This document shows, piece after piece, positions 1 through 6,020 of a stretch of 6,533 nt of DNA. The number at the start of each line of letters is the position of its first letter. Within the stretch, counting starts at the first letter, position 1. The translations under genes and the position numbers were made by a program. The notes beneath the pieces were generated by a model. That model did not search any database. It worked only from the letters and a program-made list of their open reading frames with translations, and was not told the DNA's origin. This DNA is from Spongiibacteraceae bacterium UBA5047 (GTDB taxonomy: Bacteria; Pseudomonadota; Gammaproteobacteria; Pseudomonadales; Spongiibacteraceae), in contig DIBR01000041.1 of the NCBI GenBank assembly GCA_002415025.1, forward strand, positions 2,259-8,791, written 5' to 3'.

Positions 1-1467
1 ACCACCCTGCTCGCCCAGCAACATTTCGAATCTTTTCGCGACCGCTTTGCCGACTGGCCCGTAACCATCGATGTGATTTCCCGCTTTCGCAGTCAGGCAG
101 AGCAAAGCGCGATTATCGACAAGCTCAACAAAGGGCAGATCGACATTCTGATCGGTACTCACAAATTGCTGGGCGGAGGTATTCAGTACAAAAACCTCGG
201 TCTGGTCATTATCGATGAGGAGCACCGCTTTGGCGTTCGCCAAAAAGAAGCACTGAAAGCTTTACGTGCCGAAGTGGATATTCTGACGCTTACCGCCACA
301 CCAATTCCCCGCACACTAAATATGTCAATGTCGGGCATGCGGGACCTGTCTATCATTGCGACGCCCCCCGCCCGCCGATTGTCGGTTAAAACCTTTGTAC
401 GCGAACGTGATCCCGCTCTGATAAAAGAAGCTATTCTTCGCGAGATTCTACGTGGTGGTCAGGTTTATTACCTGCACAATGATGTGAAAACCATTGAAAA
501 AGCAGCACGTGAGCTGAGTGACGCCATGCCGGAGCTGCGGGTCGCCATCGGTCACGGCCAGATGCGCGAGCGCGAGCTGGAACAGGTCATGAGTGACTTT
601 TACCACAAGCGCCACAATGTACTGGTCTGCTCCACGATTATAGAAACCGGTATTGATGTGCCCAACGCCAACACCATTATTATCGAGCGAGCGGACAAGT
701 TCGGGCTGGCGCAGCTTCATCAGCTGCGGGGTCGCGTCGGCCGCTCCCACCATCAGGCTTATGCCTACCTGATCACCCCGCCGGTCAAGCAAATGACGGG
801 GGATGCTGAAAAACGTCTGCTGGCTATCAGTGAGGCAGACACCCTCGGAGCCGGCTTTACGCTGGCCACCCACGACCTCGAAATCCGTGGTGCAGGCGAG
901 CTACTGGGCGAGGAACAAAGCGGGCAAATCACGTCCATTGGCTTTAGCCTCTATATGGAAATGCTGGAACGTGCAGTTAGCGCTATTCGCGAAGGGCGCA
1001 CAATTGACCTTGAGCAACCCGAATCCACTACCGAGATCAACCTGCGCCTGCCCGCACTGATTCCCGATGATTATTTGCCCGACGTACAGGGCCGCCTGAT
1101 CTTGTACAAACGCATTGCCAGTGCGCGTGACGATCACGAACTCAGGGAACTGCAGGTTGAAATGATTGATCGCTTCGGATTGCTGCCCGAACCAACCAAA
1201 AACCTGTTCCGGCTGGCCGCACTTAAGCTACAGGCCCAGGCTATGGGCATTCGCAAGCTCGAAGCCTCGTTTCGCGGCGGGCGCATGGAATTCGCTGAAA
1301 CGACACGCATTGATCCTGCCAATCTCGTCACACTGGTACAGACCAAGCCCTCCAGCTACCGGCTTGATGGCGCCACAGCATTGCGCTTCTCGGAAGCATT
1401 GGACGATAATGAAGTCCGCTTCCAGTTTGTCGAAAATCTGATAAGGGATCTCTCGCCAGCCGCATGA
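1..1467 (+). CDS. mfd: Transcription-repair coupling factor Mfd, C-terminal part (5' end outside window)
   Basis: Mfd is a cytoplasmic SF2 DNA translocase that pushes stalled RNA polymerase off damaged template strands and recruits UvrA for nucleotide excision repair. The frame is open from base 1, and the first visible residues (TTLLAQQHFE) already read as Mfd, so the first in-frame start-like codon (GTG at 73) is internal. About 488 residues are visible of a protein usually near 1150. Seen: the DEEH box (Walker B) at 214-225, TATPIPRT (motif III) at 292-315, QLRGRVGR (motif VI) at 721-744, and the RecG-type translocation (TRG) motif at about 847-930 with its DLEIRGAGELLG core. The C-terminal regulatory domain (D7/TRCF), starting near LPALIPDDYLPD, occupies about 1045-1464. 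The Walker A loop, RNA polymerase-interaction and UvrB-like domains lie upstream of the window. The stop overlaps the csiV start (ATGA), suggesting one transcript. Nothing looks broken. Confidence 0.98.
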   Translation, partial: TTLLAQQHFESFRDRFADWPVTIDVISRFRSQAEQSAIIDKLNKGQIDILIGTHKLLGGGIQYKNLGLVIIDEEHRFGVRQKEALKALRAEVDILTLTATPIPRTLNMSMSGMRDLSIIATPPARRLSVKTFVRERDPALIKEAILREILRGGQVYYLHNDVKTIEKAARELSDAMPELRVAIGHGQMRERELEQVMSDFYHKRHNVLVCSTIIETGIDVPNANTIIIERADKFGLAQLHQLRGRVGRSHHQAYAYLITPPVKQMTGDAEKRLLAISEADTLGAGFTLATHDLEIRGAGELLGEEQSGQITSIGFSLYMEMLERAVSAIREGRTIDLEQPESTTEINLRLPALIPDDYLPDVQGRLILYKRIASARDDHELRELQVEMIDRFGLLPEPTKNLFRLAALKLQAQAMGIRKLEASFRGGRMEFAETTRIDPANLVTLVQTKPSSYRLDGATALRFSEALDDNEVRFQFVENLIRDLSPAA

Positions 1468-2786
1468 AGACACTTTCACGAACCGCAACAGCCGCTATTC
1501 TGGCCTTTCCATTGCTGGCCCTCCCTGCCGCCCCGGTGCTCGCCCAGCAGAGTCGCGCCGAAGACACACCGGAAGACGCCAGGGGTAACTGGTATCAGGT
1601 TCATCTCGCTGTTTTCGGGCACCGCTCCGAAACCGGCGAATACGAAGAGGTGTGGCGCAACAAACTGCAGCTGAAATACCCGCAAAACCTCATCCGCCTG
1701 AAAAGGCGCGAACGCTATCTGGCTGATCTATGCGGGCTGACACCCAACCCGGCAAACGATTCAGGCACCGGCAAGAATCGCCTTCTGGATATTCTGGAAC
1801 GTGTGGACTCCGGCGAAGGCTACAACCCTGAAGATGTGCAGGAAGCGCAACAACCTGTCGATGCGGCTTCGCTCGACCCCGCGTGCAAAGGTGTACGGCC
1901 CGACCTGTTTCCGCCTGACGACGACGAAATTGCCAACACTAACGCTGCAGCCGTGGTGGCATCAGCTGAGTCCCTGCTTTCCGAGGATGGCATAGCGGCA
2001 AACAAAAAGGGGACGCCAGCCGCAGAATTAACACCGTACGTGCTGGGCGACAATATCAGCGACGAGGAATTTTCAGCTCTGGTAAAAAAGCTGAGCGGCG
2101 CATACCGCTATCGCCTGCTATTTTCCGGAAGCTGGCCGCAGGCCCTGCAGGCACGCAAGCAGGCAGCGGCCTTGCTTATAGAAGGCGGTGACGCTGTGGG
2201 GCAGCATCATGAACTTGAAGGTTATATCCGCATTGGCCTGGAGCGCTACCTGCATATTGATACCGACCTGTGGCTCAGCAAATTTAGCGAGCAACGCCCT
2301 GCGCCCCGGCGCTCCGACTACGAAGCTGCCGGCAATGACTACAGTGCCGCGCGTCAGACAACAGCGCGATCAACCTATCAGGGGTCATCTTATCCGGATG
2401 CGGATACTTCCGCCCGCCGAAGGCTCAGTGAATTTCCCGCGCTTCCGATTCCCTTCCCGGTCAACGACCGCCATGCCGCAGCGCCCGATCTCAGCGCCGA
2501 CAGCGATACCCCGAGTGAGGGCGACCCGGATACCCGAACCGAAAACACGCATAGCGACGAAGACAGAAATCAGCCCTTTCGCCCCAGCAGCAACCTTGAT
2601 GTGTTATCGGCGGACGACAGCAGCTACTTCGTAGACCGCACGGTGGTCATGCGACAAAACCGCAGAATGCGCAGTGGTGAAGTTCACTATCTTGATCACC
2701 CCATGTTCGGGGTACTGATCAAAATCACACCGATTGCTGCCGAAAGCGACGACGACAGCCCCTCTAACGACGTGAGTCAGCGCTGA
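1464..2786 (+). CDS. csiV: CsiV-family exported protein (peptidoglycan synthesis/cell-shape factor)
   Basis: CsiV in Vibrio cholerae is a periplasmic protein that supports the LpoA-PBP1A peptidoglycan synthase; orthologues commonly follow mfd. The 440-residue product starts with a clear Sec signal peptide (MKTLSR, a hydrophobic stretch to about 20, likely cut after VLA27). Family blocks seen: NWYQVHLAVFGH at 42-53, YRYRLLFSGSWPQAL at about 214-228, EGYIRIGLERYLHIDTDLW at 252-270, and the C-terminal signature RRMRSGEVHYLDHPMFG at 400-416 followed by VLIKITPI. Two linkers, about 95-200 and 280-385, are rich in Asp, Ser, Pro and Ala and probably disordered; the product seems longer than many family members. 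The ATG overlaps the mfd stop by 4 bases and has only a weak ribosome site, so translational coupling to mfd is likely. The 3' end overlaps the convergent MTIP gene by 23 bp. Family assignment is firm; the LpoA-related role here is inferred. Confidence 0.9.
   Translation: MKTLSRTATAAILAFPLLALPAAPVLAQQSRAEDTPEDARGNWYQVHLAVFGHRSETGEYEEVWRNKLQLKYPQNLIRLKRRERYLADLCGLTPNPANDSGTGKNRLLDILERVDSGEGYNPEDVQEAQQPVDAASLDPACKGVRPDLFPPDDDEIANTNAAAVVASAESLLSEDGIAANKKGTPAAELTPYVLGDNISDEEFSALVKKLSGAYRYRLLFSGSWPQALQARKQAAALLIEGGDAVGQHHELEGYIRIGLERYLHIDTDLWLSKFSEQRPAPRRSDYEAAGNDYSAARQTTARSTYQGSSYPDADTSARRRLSEFPALPIPFPVNDRHAAAPDLSADSDTPSEGDPDTRTENTHSDEDRNQPFRPSSNLDVLSADDSSYFVDRTVVMRQNRRMRSGEVHYLDHPMFGVLIKITPIAAESDDDSPSNDVSQR
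2692..2722. other. Strong hairpin inside the 3' end of csiV
   Basis: Arms TTGATCA+CCCC (2692-2702) and GGGG+TGATCAA (2709-2712, 2716-2722) pair perfectly as 11 bp, with a 6-base loop ATGTTC and a 3-base bulge (TAC). It lies 64 bases before the csiV stop on the + strand and about 42 bases past the MTIP stop on the - strand. Neither side has a T-run, so it is not a classical intrinsic terminator. It could stabilise the 3' end of, or help stop, the leftward channel-MTIP transcript. It also encodes the conserved LDHPMFGVLIK segment, so protein constraint may explain part of it. Confidence 0.45.
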
Positions 2787-3510
2787 TAGCAGCAGCCAGT
2801 AATTGCTTCACCGAGAGCATGCCGGCATCAATAACCCGCTGAATGTCGGCCATCGTTATCGGCTCATCGCTTAAGCCGGCTGCAGGGTTAACCACAAGAC
2901 ACAGCGCTGCGTAATCCAGGCCGAGCTCCCGGGCCAACGCGGCCTCCGGCATTCCGGTCATGCCCACCACATCGGCGCCGTCGCGTTTCAGCTTTTGCAC
3001 TTCTGCTGCTGTTTCCAGTCTCGGCCCCTGCGTACAGGCGTAGGTGCCCTGCTCAACCAGAGGCTCACCACGCTCAGCCGCCGCGGCAATCAGCAACTCT
3101 CGCAATGGCTCGCTGTAGGGCGAACCAAACTCTATATGGTCGAGCCGGCCATCGGCACCATCGTAGAAGGTATGCTCCCGCCCGTAGCTGTAGTCAATGA
3201 TCTGGTTGGCTAATACCAGTGCGCCCGTTCCGCACTCATCGGCAATTCCTCCAACCGCATTGACCGCTATTACCCGATCCACCCCCACCTGATGCAGGGC
3301 CCATATATTGGCCCGATAATTTATCTTGTGGGGCGGATAGCGATGACCGTCACCGTGGCGCGGCAGGAAATAAAACTCGGCGCCGGCAAAACGTACGTGC
3401 CGCAAGGCCGCGCTGGCGGCCCCGTAAGGCGTATCGATCGCTTGCTCCGCTATGATTTCGGCACCATCCCAATCACATAAACCTGTGCCGCCAATAACCG
3501 CTATCGTCAC
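2764..3510 (-). CDS. S-methyl-5'-thioinosine phosphorylase (MTIP)
   Basis: Cytoplasmic purine nucleoside phosphorylase of the PNP/MTAP family. It splits 5'-methylthioinosine with phosphate into hypoxanthine and 5-methylthioribose-1-phosphate, downstream of a deaminase acting on methylthioadenosine from polyamine and homoserine-lactone synthesis. The 248 residues match, from memory, P. aeruginosa MTIP (PA3004) almost throughout: IGGTGL at 5-10 (phosphate loop), PRHG at 50-53, NYRANIWALHQVG at 64-76, AVNAVGGI at 82-89, ACTQGPRLET at 158-167, the purine/ribose site VVGMTGMPEAALARE at 181-195, and NPAAGLSDEPITMADI near 208-223. The TG in GGTGL and the NPAAG stretch favour MTIP over MTAP. The start is GTG; its TGA overlap with the upstream channel gene (GTGA) and an AGGGTG site about 7 bases upstream support it. 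Second gene of a leftward pair. MTAP is the main alternative activity. Confidence 0.92.
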   Translation of the reverse strand: MTIAVIGGTGLCDWDGAEIIAEQAIDTPYGAASAALRHVRFAGAEFYFLPRHGDGHRYPPHKINYRANIWALHQVGVDRVIAVNAVGGIADECGTGALVLANQIIDYSYGREHTFYDGADGRLDHIEFGSPYSEPLRELLIAAAAERGEPLVEQGTYACTQGPRLETAAEVQKLKRDGADVVGMTGMPEAALARELGLDYAALCLVVNPAAGLSDEPITMADIQRVIDAGMLSVKQLLAAAISADSRR

Positions 3511-4646
3511 GCCTTGGCACCCTGCTCAATCATGTTTAGCATTTCCTGCTGTTCAAGTTTTATGGTTGATGTCGGGTAGGCCACATCAGCCTCGTGCTTA
3601 TGAATAATACCGAGAATATCCAGCAATACGCCCTGTTTGATTTCATGGTACTTCACCCAGGCCGTTGTTTTGGTGAAGGCGTAAATAAAGAAATCCAGCG
3701 AAGATGCGCCAAAACTGTTGAAATTCACAATCAGTGTTTTGTTGTGGTCTATTTCATCATGGTTCTCGAGATAGCTGCGCACCTCCGTGACGATGTCAGC
3801 AAGCTGCCGGGCGTCGTCGTACCTCAAGCCGATGGTCTCGTAAATACGACGATTTAACATGCGCGACGGGTTCTCTACCGAAACCTGGGTAAAGGTCGCA
3901 TTGGGCACATACAGTGGCCGCTGATCGAAGGTCCGGATTCGCGTTTGTCGCCAGCCTATATTTTCAACGGTTCCCTCAATATTCTGGTCCGGTGAGCGAA
4001 TCCAGTCGCCAACTGCAAAGGGCCGGTCGAGATACACCATCAGGCCACCAAAAAAATTCGCCAGCAAATCTTTCGCCGCAAAGCCCACGGCAATACCACC
4101 GATACCGCCAAATGCCAAAACGCCGGAAATGCTGTAACCCAAAGACTGCATCGCCACCAGGGTTGCAGTAATGATGATCGCGGTTCGCACCAGCTTGCCG
4201 ATGGCCATTACGGTCGTCGGGTCAAACGGTTCATCAGCCTTGGTGTATTCACCCGACAATAAGCGCGATTCAACCTCTCTCACCAGCGATACCAGAAACC
4301 AGGTAAGAATGAGTACCACCATGACAGCGCGCAGGGAATTCAGTATCGCAAATATCTGCGCGTCGGAGGTTTGCACAATAAGCTGCAGTACATAACTGAA
4401 GCCCACCAGCCAAATCATCCAGTACATGGGCTTGCGCACCGCCGCCAACAAGGCGTCATCCCATACCGTGTGCGTACGCGCCAGTTTCTCGGTCAGGCGA
4501 GCGAGAAACTTTGCCACCAGATAATTGATCAGTGCCGTGGCCAACACAGCAAAAAACACCTGCCACAGCCACGGGTAATCCTCAATCTGAACTCGCTGAA
4601 GCCACTCCTCGATCATGAAACTGTCCCCTTCACCTGCTTCTTTCAT
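3507..4646 (-). CDS. MscS-family small-conductance mechanosensitive channel, YnaI-like
   Basis: Inner-membrane, homo-heptameric tension-gated channel that releases solutes on hypo-osmotic shock. The 379 residues show about five membrane segments (roughly 28-48, 74-92, 103-121, 153-169, 172-200), as in E. coli YnaI/YbdG rather than three-segment MscS. The pore helix and start of the beta domain are highly conserved: SGVLAFGGIGGIAVGFAAKD (174-193), then NFFGGLMVYLDRPFAVGDWI (197-216), RSPDQNIEGTVENIGWR (217-233), RPLYVPNATF (243-252), SVENPSRMLNRRIYETIGLR (256-275) and FTKTTAW (324-330). The pairing of these blocks strongly resembles YnaI. Two starts are possible: ATG at 4646 (GGGGTGA just upstream) or ATG at 4616 (residue 11, with GAAGGGG upstream); the second begins right at MIEEW. 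The gene ends in a GTGA overlap with MTIP, so the two are probably co-translated. Confidence 0.95.
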   Translation of the reverse strand: MKEAGEGDSFMIEEWLQRVQIEDYPWLWQVFFAVLATALINYLVAKFLARLTEKLARTHTVWDDALLAAVRKPMYWMIWLVGFSYVLQLIVQTSDAQIFAILNSLRAVMVVLILTWFLVSLVREVESRLLSGEYTKADEPFDPTTVMAIGKLVRTAIIITATLVAMQSLGYSISGVLAFGGIGGIAVGFAAKDLLANFFGGLMVYLDRPFAVGDWIRSPDQNIEGTVENIGWRQTRIRTFDQRPLYVPNATFTQVSVENPSRMLNRRIYETIGLRYDDARQLADIVTEVRSYLENHDEIDHNKTLIVNFNSFGASSLDFFIYAFTKTTAWVKYHEIKQGVLLDILGIIHKHEADVAYPTSTIKLEQQEMLNMIEQGAKA

Positions 4647-4656
4647 GGTTCACCCC

Positions 4657-4676
4657 GCGCCCTCTCAAACGGGCGC
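4657..4676 (-). promoter_or_regulatory. Leader hairpin before the mscS-like gene
   Basis: Perfect 6-bp arms GCGCCC (4657-4662) and GGGCGC (4671-4676) with an 8-base loop. It lies in the leftward leader, immediately before the GGGGTGA ribosome-binding stretch and about 11 bases before the ATG at 4646. It could limit ribosome access to the first start and favour the second ATG at 4616. On the + strand the sequence after it is AT-rich without a pure T-run, so a terminator reading is weak. Confidence 0.35.
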
Positions 4677-4799
4677 TAGATTATTTTATTACGTTAACAC
4701 GATTGGTTATGCGATGAGCGAATAAAAAGGCTACTACGCCCTTGCTACAGCCCAGCGCTTTCAGTGTTAAGCAAATGATAAACCGGCAATTTTATACGA

Positions 4800-4819
4800 C
4801 ATACGTATCTTTGCGTATG
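4800..4819. promoter_or_regulatory. Inverted repeat, possible operator upstream of the acidic-protein gene
   Basis: CATACG (4800-4805) and CGTATG (4814-4819) form a perfect 6-bp inverted repeat with an 8-base spacer; an additional ATACG copy sits at 4794-4798 and CGTAT at 4804-4808. It lies in the 270-bp divergent region (4647-4916), where no gene is apparent. The right arm overlaps a tentative -35 (TTGCGT, 4812-4817), followed after 17 bases by a weak -10-like TTTTAT (4835-4840) for the rightward gene. Operator function is inferred from symmetry and position only. Confidence 0.3.
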
Positions 4820-4916
4820 CCAGTAGCGGTGAAATTTTATCGAAAATCATCCTCTGTACAGTGGTAGCAGTAGTGGTACTTTGTAAGCTCACATTGCGTC
4901 TCTTGAGGAAGCCAAT

Positions 4917-5228
4917 ATGAATAATGTGACTCCGCAAATCGGCAATTGGTACAAAGACTTGCAAGCCGGTTCAATCTTTGAAGTAGTGGCAATAGACGAT
5001 GCCGTTGAAGCCCAGATGGTCGACGGCGAAATTTGCGAATACGACCTCGATAGCTGGGACGAATTACTCCTTGAATCCATCGAAGAACCCGAAGACTGGC
5101 GTAGCCCCTTCGAGTTATCGGGCGATGATTATCACGACTCCACCGACTATGTTCTCACCGATGACTGGAACAACCCGGTCAGCCACATCGAGCCCGAATA
5201 CATCAATGGTCTGACTGACGATTTCTAG
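4917..5228 (+). CDS. Small highly acidic conserved hypothetical protein
   Basis: 103 residues; function unknown. The start ATG has a good ribosome site (GAGGA, 4905-4909) 7 bases upstream. The N-terminal block IGNWYKDLQAGSIFEVVAIDD (8-28) followed by QMVDGEICEYDLDSWDEL (33-50) and PEDWRSPFE (58-66) looks, from memory, like a widespread gammaproteobacterial family of about 100 residues (possibly DUF6763), with a small beta-rich fold suggested by the alternating hydrophobic pattern. It has 28 Asp/Glu against one Lys and one Arg, and four Trp (11, 47, 61, 84), two of them next to acidic residues. No signal peptide, membrane segment or catalytic motif is visible, so it is probably cytosolic. It reads rightward, 190 bp before lexA, but a structured spacer and a separate LexA-controlled promoter argue against a shared operon. 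Gene reality is strongly supported; a role is not. Confidence 0.85.
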   Translation: MNNVTPQIGNWYKDLQAGSIFEVVAIDDAVEAQMVDGEICEYDLDSWDELLLESIEEPEDWRSPFELSGDDYHDSTDYVLTDDWNNPVSHIEPEYINGLTDDF

Positions 5229-5233
5229 GCGCC

Positions 5234-5288
5234 AGTCACACAGAGTACCTCCCCGCCCTGTCACCGGGCGGCCCTGCGAGGTATGACT
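5234..5288 (+). terminator. Long imperfect hairpin after the acidic-protein gene (possible terminator)
   Basis: Three nested perfect arms: CCGCCC (5253-5258)/GGGCGG (5266-5271) with a 7-base loop; TACCTC (5246-5251)/GAGGTA (5278-5283); AGTCA (5234-5238)/TGACT (5284-5288). Internal loops of 1+6 and 7+0 bases separate them. It starts 6 bases past the stop of the preceding gene. The following bases (ACTTTCTAA) are only partly T-rich, so it may be a weak intrinsic terminator, an mRNA 3'-end protector, or a structured RNA insulating lexA. Confidence 0.45.
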
Positions 5289-5358
5289 ACTTTCTAAAGC
5301 AGCACTTTTCCGAAAATTACCGGGACCACCGAGCCTCACATCACGCGTTAAAAAAAGC

Positions 5359-5386
5359 TTGCAAGTCGACCTTCACTGTATATACT
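5359..5386 (+). promoter_or_regulatory. lexA-sulA promoter (-35 and -10)
   Basis: A sigma70-type pair: TTGCAA at 5359-5364 and TATACT at 5381-5386, 16 bases apart. The -10 lies entirely inside LexA box 1, the same arrangement as at E. coli lexA, so bound LexA would block RNA polymerase directly. Transcription should start close to box 2. Confidence 0.75.
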
Positions 5387-5391
5387 CACAG
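5376..5391. promoter_or_regulatory. LexA box 1 (SOS operator)
   Basis: CTGT-N8-ACAG with core CTGTATATACTCACAG, a perfect match to the gammaproteobacterial LexA consensus; flanks extend the symmetry to CA...TA. From memory the core equals the first lexA operator of E. coli. It covers the -10 element of the lexA promoter. Confidence 0.96.
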
Positions 5392-5394
5392 TAA

Positions 5395-5410
5395 CTGTAT
5401 ATTCAGACAG
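5395..5410. promoter_or_regulatory. LexA box 2 (SOS operator)
   Basis: CTGTATATTCAGACAG, again a perfect CTGT-N8-ACAG site, starting 19 bp after box 1. Its right end reaches into the AGGA ribosome-binding stretch (5409-5412) of lexA. Two adjacent sites fit tight autoregulation of lexA and its downstream gene. Confidence 0.94.
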
Positions 5411-5418
5411 GAATGACG

Positions 5419-6018
5419 ATGAGCAACCTCACACCGCGACAGCAGGACGTTCTAAGCCTTATTCGCCAGTACATAGAAGATACCGGCTACCCGCCCACCC
5501 GGGCAGACATTGCCCGCGAACTGGGCTTCAAGTCTCCGAATGCTGCAGAGGAACACCTGAAAGCCCTGGCCCGTAAAGGTGCCATTGAAATGATTGCCGG
5601 TGCCTCACGCGGTATTCGTCTACCGGGTGCCGCGGGCATTCCCATCGTCGGCAATGTTGCTGCAGGCAACCCGATTCTTGCGGTTGAACATATAGAAGAT
5701 TACTGCGACATGCCCGGCTCAACCTTCTCGCCGCGCGCTGACTACTTCTTGCGCGTTCGCGGCGACAGCATGATTGATATTGGCATTTTTGAAAACGATC
5801 TGCTGGCGGTGCACAGAACCCAGAATGCCAACAACGGTGACATTGTGGTTGCTCGCATCGACGACGAAGTGACCGTTAAACGTTACAAACCCACCAAGAG
5901 CAAGTACCAGATACTTTTGCTGCCTGAAAACGCTGACTACCAGCCTATCGAGGTTGATTTGCGTGAGCAGGATTTTGCCATCGAAGGCCTGAGCGTCGGC
6001 ATTTTAAGGAGGCACTGA
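5419..6018 (+). CDS. lexA: LexA, SOS regulon repressor and self-cleaving serine protease
   Basis: Dimeric repressor of DNA-damage genes; RecA-ssDNA filaments trigger self-cleavage and derepression. I choose ATG 5419 (199 residues) over the in-frame ATG 5413: AGGA at 5409-5412 abuts 5413 but is 6 bases from 5419, and MSNLTPRQQ then aligns residue for residue with E. coli MKALTARQQ. Seen, in this numbering: winged helix-turn-helix with PPTRADIARELGFKSPNAAE (about 25-44) and ASRGIRLP (62-69); cleavage site Ala82-Gly83 in NVAAGNP; catalytic Ser117 in RGDSM; catalytic Lys154 in EVTVKRY; and LLLPENADYQPI (166-177). All functional residues are present. It is two residues shorter than E. coli between DNA-binding and protease domains and ends GILRRH rather than in the longer E. 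coli tail. Controlled by two upstream LexA boxes and co-transcribed with sulA 2 bp downstream. Confidence 0.98.
   Translation: MSNLTPRQQDVLSLIRQYIEDTGYPPTRADIARELGFKSPNAAEEHLKALARKGAIEMIAGASRGIRLPGAAGIPIVGNVAAGNPILAVEHIEDYCDMPGSTFSPRADYFLRVRGDSMIDIGIFENDLLAVHRTQNANNGDIVVARIDDEVTVKRYKPTKSKYQILLLPENADYQPIEVDLREQDFAIEGLSVGILRRH
6005..6012 (+). promoter_or_regulatory. Strong Shine-Dalgarno sequence for sulA inside the lexA 3' end
   Basis: TAAGGAGG, a full match to the 16S anti-SD, lies within the last lexA codons, 8 bases before the ATG at 6021. It fixes the sulA start and suggests strong, partly independent translation of the second gene in the operon. Confidence 0.85.
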
Positions 6019-6020
6019 TT

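Noticed and set aside
448..873. 141-codon leftward frame within mfd
   Set aside because: Opposite strand of highly conserved helicase motifs; no start context or family resemblance.
4371..4679. 102-codon rightward open frame opposite the channel gene
   Set aside because: It lies antisense to a well-conserved MscS-family gene, has no convincing ribosome site, and its residues resemble no protein pattern.
4677..4740. Promoter for the leftward channel-MTIP pair
   Set aside because: The region is AT-rich, but I found no -35/-10 pair with acceptable match and spacing; a promoter must exist but cannot be placed.
4854..4861. CTGTACAG as a third LexA box upstream of the acidic-protein gene
   Set aside because: It has the CTGT and ACAG halves but no 8-base spacer, so LexA could not bind it in the known way.
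5413..5415. ATG at 5413 as the lexA start
   Set aside because: AGGA directly abuts it, leaving no spacing; ATG 5419 has 6-base spacing and aligns with the E. coli N-terminus.
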